Assembly (NCBI RefSeq): GCF_014930365.1 | Contig: NZ_JABXWI010000012.1 | Location: forward strand, 345,304-409,303 | DNA: 64,000 bases | From: Streptomyces caniscabiei | Lineage (GTDB): Bacteria > Actinomycetota > Actinomycetes > Streptomycetales > Streptomycetaceae | Direction: 5' to 3' | In this document: piece by piece, positions 59,096-64,000 of the stretch | Numbering within the stretch: the first letter of the stretch is position 1 | Layout of the letters: every line of letters starts with the position of its first letter | Made by a program: the position numbers and the translations under genes | The notes under the pieces: generated by a model | The model's database searches: none | Told to the model about the DNA's origin: nothing | The model's input: the letters and a program-made list of their open reading frames with translations, nothing else

Positions 59096-60738
59096 GACCG
59101 GACGACCGGCACCCCCAGCAGGGCGGAGGCGGCATCCCCGACGGGCTGCTCGTCGCCCTCCTCGGCTTCCTGGTGAGCCTGACCCTGCTGGTGTGGACGG
59201 CCACCGGCCTGGCCGGCCTCTTCGCCCACGGCGCCTGGCCCGACGGCGTCACCTTCACCCGCACACCCCTGGCCGTACGCAGCCTGGTCTCCGCTCCCCA
59301 GGACCTCCCCGGCGCCTGGCCGGACACCCCCGCCGCCCAGCTCTCCGGCTACGGCCTCTTCTGGGGCCTCTTGATCAGCCAGCTCATGGTCCTGCTCGTC
59401 CTGGCCGTATTCACGATGGGCACCCTGGCCCGCTGGCGCGCCGTACGCGCCAGGGACAAGGCCACACGGGCCCAGAAGCATGGCGGACCGACGACAGGCG
59501 CCCCGCTCCAGCACCCCGGCCCCGCCACCGACCACGTCCAGAGCACGGCCCCCACCTCCGTGGAGCAGGCACCCCCGGCCTCTCCCTCCGTCCCCGAGCC
59601 ACGTCACAGCGCGCCCCACACGCCCGCCCCTCCGTCCACCCCTGCGGCGGCCGAGGTCGGCGCCGCCCCCACCCCCGCCGGCTCGCCGGCCACGTCCCTC
59701 GCGCCCCCGGCCGGCGCGTACGCCACCACCCCCCTGCCGTCCGCAACCGGCGGTACGGCACCCACCGGCACCCACCCGGGAACCGGCGCCGGCACCGGCT
59801 GGGCGGACCCCGCCCCCACGGTCGTCCTCGGCCCCGCCGAGTCCCGTCGCCCGGTGGCCGCGCAGGCCGTACGGGACGCCGAAGGACCGGCCCTCGTCGT
59901 CACCTCCGACCCCACGCTCTGGTCGGACACCAAGGACGCCCGCGCGAAGCTGGGCCCGGTCCTCCTCTACGACCCCTCACACCGCTGTGACACCCCGGCC
60001 CGCCTGCACTGGTCGCCGATCTCCGGCTGCGAGGACAAGCCGACGGCACTGGCGAGGGCCATCGCCCTCCTCGCTCCCGTCCGCCCCACCGCCAGGATCG
60101 ACCAAGCGGTGGCGGACACCGCGGAGACGCTTCTGCGCAGCTATCTGCACGCCGCCGCCATAGACACCCGCACCATCCGCCACCTGCACCGCTGGGCCCA
60201 GGGCAGCAACGTCCAGGAAGCGGTCCGCACCCTGCGGACGAACCCGAAGGCGGCCCCCGGCGCGGCCGGCGAACTGGAGTCGGCGCTCACCTCGCACCCC
60301 GAACGCCGCGACATCGCCCAGCAGTTGACGGCCCGCGCCCTCTCGGCCCTCTCCACGGTCAACGTCCGGGAAGCCTGCGCCCCGAACCGAGCCGACTCCC
60401 TGGCGCTGGATTCCTTCGTGCACGAGGGGGGAACGCTCTATGTGGTCGGCGACCCCATCGAGGACCCCAAGGCGAACCCCTCGGCGATGCCTCTCCTGAC
60501 GGCCCTCGCCTCGAGCGTGGTCGAGCGCGGCCGGCGCATGGCCGAACGGTCATCCTCCGGCCGCCTCGACCCACCACTCACCCTGGTCCTGGACGACGTG
60601 GCGGCCGTGGCCCCACTCCCCCAGCTCCCGGCCCTCCTGACCGACGGCGCCGACCAGGGCCTCCCGACTCTTGCGCTCCTACGCTCCCGTGAACAGGCCA
60701 GATCCCGCTGGCCCAACACCGAACTCCCGCTGCCCTGA
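59092..60738 (+). CDS. TraG/VirD4-like coupling protein with destroyed P-loop
   Basis: 548 residues. Two membrane helices (17-45 and 88-112), a Pro/Ala/Thr linker (130-245), then a VirD4/TraG-like domain. The position of Walker A reads GPAESRRP (247-254) instead of a GxxxxGKT loop, so nucleotide binding should be lost. The following EGPALVVTSDPTLW, KLGPVLLYDP and HWSPISGC match the family, as does the Walker B-like LTLVLDDVAAV (496-506). The protein ends soon after. It is the last gene of the operon (cmdA-like). It may act as a scaffold. Confidence 0.85.
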   Translation: MRPDDRHPQQGGGGIPDGLLVALLGFLVSLTLLVWTATGLAGLFAHGAWPDGVTFTRTPLAVRSLVSAPQDLPGAWPDTPAAQLSGYGLFWGLLISQLMVLLVLAVFTMGTLARWRAVRARDKATRAQKHGGPTTGAPLQHPGPATDHVQSTAPTSVEQAPPASPSVPEPRHSAPHTPAPPSTPAAAEVGAAPTPAGSPATSLAPPAGAYATTPLPSATGGTAPTGTHPGTGAGTGWADPAPTVVLGPAESRRPVAAQAVRDAEGPALVVTSDPTLWSDTKDARAKLGPVLLYDPSHRCDTPARLHWSPISGCEDKPTALARAIALLAPVRPTARIDQAVADTAETLLRSYLHAAAIDTRTIRHLHRWAQGSNVQEAVRTLRTNPKAAPGAAGELESALTSHPERRDIAQQLTARALSALSTVNVREACAPNRADSLALDSFVHEGGTLYVVGDPIEDPKANPSAMPLLTALASSVVERGRRMAERSSSGRLDPPLTLVLDDVAAVAPLPQLPALLTDGADQGLPTLALLRSREQARSRWPNTELPLP

Positions 60739-60744
60739 CAACCG

Positions 60745-61188
60745 TCAGCGAGCGTCCCCGCCCGCAGCCGAGTCCGTGGCCGAGCCCGAATCCCCGGTCG
60801 CACCCCGGGTCGTATCCGCGGCCAAGTCCGGCACCGCGTACCCCGCCACGGACGGCCACCGCACGGTCAGCACCACGGACTCCTCCTCCGCGACCCAGGA
60901 GTGGTCCACCCCGCGCCCCCAGACGACGTAGTCGCCCTGCCGCTCCAACACCACGCTACGACCGGGGAAGTCGACCCGGAAACGCCCGCTGATCAGCACC
61001 TGAAGGGCGGTCCGTTCCTCACCCCGGACCCACTGGGCGCGCGTGTCGCCCCGCGGATGCACCCCCCACTTGATCTCCACCGCCTCACTCCGCCGCGGAT
61101 CCCCCTCCGCCTTGAAGTGCCCGAGCAGCCAACCCCGGTCCAGCGCCGCGTCCTTGCCCGCATTGCCCACATACACGCTGTCGTCCAT
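60745..61188 (-). CDS. Cupin-like small protein
   Basis: 147 residues; a cupin-type beta barrel (EAVEIKWGVHPRGDTRAQWV, TALQVLISGRFRVDF, GDYVVWGRGVDHSWVAEEES). The short Ser/Ala/Asp-rich tail is unstructured. It is often called a signal-peptidase-like protein in databases, without any catalytic Ser/Lys. TAGCTT ends seven bases before the ATG at 61188, so the mRNA is probably leaderless. Convergent with the coupling-protein gene. Confidence 0.8.
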   Translation of the reverse strand: MDDSVYVGNAGKDAALDRGWLLGHFKAEGDPRRSEAVEIKWGVHPRGDTRAQWVRGEERTALQVLISGRFRVDFPGRSVVLERQGDYVVWGRGVDHSWVAEEESVVLTVRWPSVAGYAVPDLAADTTRGATGDSGSATDSAAGGDAR

Positions 61189-61226
61189 GCCGCCGAAGCT
61201 AACACCCGAGCCGCCGCGCCCCACGC

Positions 61227-61802
61227 CTACGCCGACCGCAGCACGTACTCCAACTCCCGCCCCTCGTCCCCCTCGACGGACACCCCGCTGCCCACGAACC
61301 CGACCCGCCGGTAGAAGGCCGCGGCCCGCCCGTTCCCCTCGTTCACGTACAACCGCACCCGCTCGACCCCGGCCTCCCGCGCCCACCTCACCGCGACCGC
61401 GAACATCGCCTCGCCCACGCCCTTCCCCCGGTGCCCGTCCCGCAGGAACACGCCCACCAGATGCGCCTGCCGCCGCTCGACGACCTCGCCGAAGAAGTCC
61501 CGGGTCCCGGCCTCCTCCACGAGCACGGTCACCGTCCCGACCCACTCGCCGGCCCCGCTCAGCACCACGAACTGCCGCCGCTCCCCCACCCCGTCGGCGG
61601 CACCCTCCGCCCGCTCCCGCCAGAACCCGTCCGGCCGGGCCGCGGCCTGCTCGTACGTCTCCAGAAACGCGAGATGAGCCACCGGATCCCGCAGCGCGGC
61701 CAGCCTCAGCTCCCGCACCTCACGCCATTCCCCGGCACGGACCGACCGGATCCGGTACCCCTCGGGAACAGCAGGACTCTCAGCACGCGCAGGCAGCTTC
61801 AT
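61227..61802 (-). CDS. GNAT family N-acetyltransferase
   Basis: 191 residues. Acetyl-CoA-binding loop in VGVFLRDGHRGKGVGEAMFA, and the C-terminal RLYVNEGNGRAAAFYRRVGF typical of GNAT. Substrate unknown; the GNAT/NarL-HK divergence suggests shared control. ATG 61802 preferred over TTG 61811. Confidence 0.9.
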   Translation of the reverse strand: MKLPARAESPAVPEGYRIRSVRAGEWREVRELRLAALRDPVAHLAFLETYEQAAARPDGFWRERAEGAADGVGERRQFVVLSGAGEWVGTVTVLVEEAGTRDFFGEVVERRQAHLVGVFLRDGHRGKGVGEAMFAVAVRWAREAGVERVRLYVNEGNGRAAAFYRRVGFVGSGVSVEGDEGRELEYVLRSA

Positions 61803-61812
61803 GCGGGCCAAG

Positions 61813-61830
61813 GTAGTACCTGGGTACTAC
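61813..61830. promoter_or_regulatory. Palindrome in the GNAT / sensor-kinase promoter
   Basis: GTAGTACC-TG-GGTACTAC, perfect 8-bp arms, just upstream of the GNAT start and 65 bp before the kinase GTG. It is a good candidate binding site for the adjacent NarL-type regulator or another dimeric factor. Confidence 0.65.
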
Positions 61831-61895
61831 ACCCTTCACCGGATTTCCGGCCCCGGTCGCACGCCCCGGCCCCGCCCACGTACGAGGATGCCCAC

Positions 61896-63191
61896 GTGAC
61901 GAGCGACGGCACCACACCCGACACCGACGGCGACCGGCGGCCGACGGGCCCCCAGCCCCTCACCCACCACTTCCGCGACGTCACCGAACGAGCGCGGGAT
62001 CTCGACCGCCGCCGCCCTCTGCTCTGGGACCTGCTCGTCACGGGCTTCTTCGTGACGGCCGCCCTCATCGACTACACGAGCGACGGCTGGCAGAACGTCG
62101 CCGAGGACCCCACCCTCCCCGACTGGCTGATCGTCACGCTCTCCCTCGGCTTCACCCTCCCGCTCCTCCGGCGCCGCACCCATCCCTTCGCGGTGCTCCT
62201 GACGACGCTGCCGTTCGCCCTCGTCAACACTTGGACCGGCGCCTCCCTCCAGGCCGGGGAACTCTGCCTGCTCACCGTCTTCCACGTCGCCCTGCGCACC
62301 CGCCACCGCACCCTGCTCTGGTCCTACGCCCTGGCTCTCCTGCCCTACGTCGTCGGCGGCTTCCGCTACCCGGCCGAACAGGGCCTCAACCAGAACATCG
62401 GCCCCGCCGCGACGGCCCTGGCCTTCGCGGCGGTCGCCGGCATCGCCGTGCGCACCCGCAAGGAGTACCTCGCCTCCCTCGTCGAACGCGCCCGTCAGCT
62501 CGAAGTCGAACGCGACCAGCAGCTCCGCCTCGCCGCGGCCGCCGAACGCGCCCGCATAGCCCGGGAGATGCACGACATCATCGGCCACAACCTCTCCGTC
62601 ATCACCGGCCTCGCCGACGGCGGCCGTTACGCCGCGCCGAAGGACCCCGCCCGTGCTACCGAGGCCCTCCACGCCATCTCCACCACCAGCCGCCAGGCCC
62701 TCGCGGAACTACGCCGCCTCCTGGACGTCCTGCGCGACGACCCCGAGGACACGTCCGCCCCCAACCCACCGCCCGATCTGACCCCGCAGCCCACCCTCAC
62801 CGACCTCGACCGCCTCCTCACCGGCGTACGGTCCGCGGGCCTTCCCGTGCACAGCACCGTCCGCGGCGTCCCGGCCCTCTCCCCCGGCCGCCAGCTCACC
62901 GTCTACCGCGTCATCCAGGAAGGCCTGACCAACACCCTCAAACACGCGGGCCCCGACGCCACGGCCCACCTCCTCATCTCCTACGCCGAATCCGGCGCCG
63001 TCTCCCTGACCCTCACCGACACCTCACGCACCGCCCCCGCCCCGCCCTCCTCGACGAACGGCGGCCGCGGCCTCCCCGGCATGCGCGAGCGAACTGCCCT
63101 GTACGGCGGCACACTTGAGGCCGGCCCTCTCCCCCACCCGCGACGCGGCTGGCGAGTCCACCTACACCTCCCGGAGGAATCCCCGCAGTGA
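61896..63191 (+). CDS. NarL-type sensor histidine kinase
   Basis: 431 residues. Four or five membrane helices (about 45-195), a coiled linker, the HisKA_3 dimerisation domain with phosphoacceptor His in REMHDIIGHNLSVI and an HATPase_c domain (EGLTNTLKHAG, GGRGLPGMRERTALYGG). GTG 61896 has GAGG eight bases upstream. The stop overlaps the regulator gene (GTGA). DesK/LiaS-like kinases of this type usually sense membrane stress; the signal here is unknown. Confidence 0.92.
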   Translation: MTSDGTTPDTDGDRRPTGPQPLTHHFRDVTERARDLDRRRPLLWDLLVTGFFVTAALIDYTSDGWQNVAEDPTLPDWLIVTLSLGFTLPLLRRRTHPFAVLLTTLPFALVNTWTGASLQAGELCLLTVFHVALRTRHRTLLWSYALALLPYVVGGFRYPAEQGLNQNIGPAATALAFAAVAGIAVRTRKEYLASLVERARQLEVERDQQLRLAAAAERARIAREMHDIIGHNLSVITGLADGGRYAAPKDPARATEALHAISTTSRQALAELRRLLDVLRDDPEDTSAPNPPPDLTPQPTLTDLDRLLTGVRSAGLPVHSTVRGVPALSPGRQLTVYRVIQEGLTNTLKHAGPDATAHLLISYAESGAVSLTLTDTSRTAPAPPSSTNGGRGLPGMRERTALYGGTLEAGPLPHPRRGWRVHLHLPEESPQ

Positions 63192-63859
63192 CGACCGTCC
63201 TCATCGCCGACGACCAACCCCTCCAGCGGCTCGGCTTCCGCATGCTTCTGGAGAGCCAGGACGACATGACGGTCGTCGGCGAGGCCCCGGGCGGCAGCGA
63301 GGCGGTCCGTATGACGGCCGAGCTGCATCCCGACGTGGTCCTGATGGACGTCCGCATGCCCGGCCTGGACGGCATCGAGGCCACCCGCCGCATCGTCTCG
63401 GCAGGCGACCGCACCCGCGTCCTGATCCTCACCACGTTCGACCTCGACGAGTACGCCTACGCCGGTCTCCGCGCGGGCGCCTCGGGCTTCCTCGTGAAGG
63501 ACGCCCTCCCCGAGGAACTCCTCTCAGGCGTCCGGGCCGTCGCCTCCGGGGACGCGGTGGTGGCCCCCAGCCTGACCCGCCGCCTCCTCGACACCTACGC
63601 CCGCCATCTGCCGAAGCCGGAAGAACCCACAGCCCCCGCCCTCGCGGACCCCCGTCTCTCACCCCTGACCGACCGCGAACGGGAGATCCTCACCGTCATC
63701 GGCATGGGCTGGACGAACACCGAGATAGCGGCCCGCCTGCATCTCGCGGAATCGACGGTGAAGACCCACGTCGGCCGCGTCCTCGCGAAGACCGGTTCAC
63801 GGGACCGCATCCAGGCAGTGATCCTGGCGTACGACACGAAATTGGTGGAGCCGTCCTGA
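63188..63859 (+). CDS. NarL/LuxR-family response regulator
   Basis: 223 residues: receiver (1-120) with Asp8/Asp9, phosphoacceptor Asp54 (VVLMDVRMP), Thr/Lys (ILTTF, LVKDA), then a LuxR helix-turn-helix (160-215; LTDREREILTVIGMGWTNTE, STVKTHVGRVLAK). Coupled to the kinase by GTGA overlap. Convergent with the 5S rRNA gene. Targets probably include the GNAT gene through the palindrome at 61813. Confidence 0.94.
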   Translation: MTTVLIADDQPLQRLGFRMLLESQDDMTVVGEAPGGSEAVRMTAELHPDVVLMDVRMPGLDGIEATRRIVSAGDRTRVLILTTFDLDEYAYAGLRAGASGFLVKDALPEELLSGVRAVASGDAVVAPSLTRRLLDTYARHLPKPEEPTAPALADPRLSPLTDREREILTVIGMGWTNTEIAARLHLAESTVKTHVGRVLAKTGSRDRIQAVILAYDTKLVEPS

Positions 63860-63911
63860 AGGAAAGCCACGAAAGCCCCGGAGATATGCCCGTGAATACG
63901 CCCGGAAATGC

Positions 63912-63947
63912 AGAAAGCCCCCGCCGGCAACCCGGCAGGGGCTTTCT
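63912..63947 (-). terminator. Terminator of the rRNA operon
   Basis: Inverted repeat AGAAAGCCCC-TGCCGG (minus strand reading) against CCGGCGGGGGCTTTCT with a short loop, nine bases beyond the 5S rRNA 3' end. It may also stop the convergent NarL operon. Confidence 0.85.
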
Positions 63948-63955
63948 CAAATATT

Positions 63956-64000
63956 GTTCGGCGGCGTCCTACTCTCCCACAGGGTCCCCCCTGCAGTACC
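63956..64000 (-). rRNA. rrf: 5S ribosomal RNA, 3' end only
   Basis: The minus strand reads GGTACTGCAGGGGGGACCCT then GTGGGAGAGTAGGACGCCGC ending CGAAC, the conserved 3' 45 bases of actinobacterial 5S rRNA. The rest of the operon (23S, 16S) should lie to the right of the window. The 3' end is set at 63956. Confidence 0.95.

Noticed and set aside
53240..60738. Integrated conjugative element
   Set aside because: No relaxase, replication initiator, integrase, excisionase or att repeats were found; the coupling protein is P-loop-defective.
1..64000. CRISPR array, tRNA genes, insertion sequences
   Set aside because: No regularly spaced repeats, cloverleaf-like segments or transposase-like proteins were seen on reading.

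Overview
The window is high-GC actinobacterial DNA from a Streptomyces chromosome. The protein set (GlnR, mycothiol synthase MshD, DUF397/XRE pairs, a cmd-like membrane cluster), GTG/TTG starts, four-base ATGA/GTGA overlaps and SD-less starts all fit. From memory, gene order follows the S. coelicolor core from about SCO4165 (sulfurtransferase) through SCO4159 (glnR), SCO4142 (pstS) and SCO4136 (csoR) to SCO4126 (cmd cluster). This synteny was recalled, not computed. No CRISPR array, tRNA, transposase or integrase was seen. The only RNA gene is the 3' end of a 5S rRNA at the right edge.

Layout. 0-5.3 kb: three coupled membrane proteins, a DsrE protein, DUF3099, DUF1416, a thiosulfate sulfurtransferase with a cysteine-containing leader peptide, and a DUF2993 lipid-binding protein. 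5.5-10.7 kb: a membrane protein, MoaD-like protein, alpha/beta hydrolase, GlnR, a LacI regulator and a lipoprotein. 10.8-14.6 kb: an HtrA/PepD-like protease beside an MprAB-like two-component system. 14.6-18.3 kb: a DUF397/XRE pair with palindromic sites, two small genes, an erythromycin esterase-family protein and a double-MerR regulator. 18.4-24.9 kb: a 5'-nucleotidase, mshD, and a GntR-ABC-permease-permease operon.

25-40 kb is phosphate and polyphosphate biology: ppk-CHAD-Nudix, a DUF47/PhoU-like protein with a Pit transporter, csoR between them, and pstSCAB behind a clear PHO box. An FAD oxidase, a PAP2 phosphatase and a transglycosylase/NlpC wall hydrolase follow. 42-52.6 kb looks like an accessory segment: an orphan DUF397 protein, a 1626-residue protein of unknown function, an S1-domain protein, and a toxin with its Imm49 immunity gene.

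53.2-60.7 kb is a type IV secretion-like operon: a small two-helix protein, a TcpC-like protein, a TrbL/VirB6-like protein, an SCO6880-family protein, a VirB4-like ATPase and a coupling-protein-like last gene. It corresponds to cmdABCDEF of S. coelicolor. Its coupling-protein homologue has a destroyed P-loop. The end holds a cupin, a GNAT enzyme, a NarL-type two-component system with a palindrome in the divergent promoter, and the 5S rRNA.

A GC-rich dispersed repeat with the core GGGGCGCGGGGAACTGCGCG or its reverse complement recurs in at least eight clear intergenic copies.
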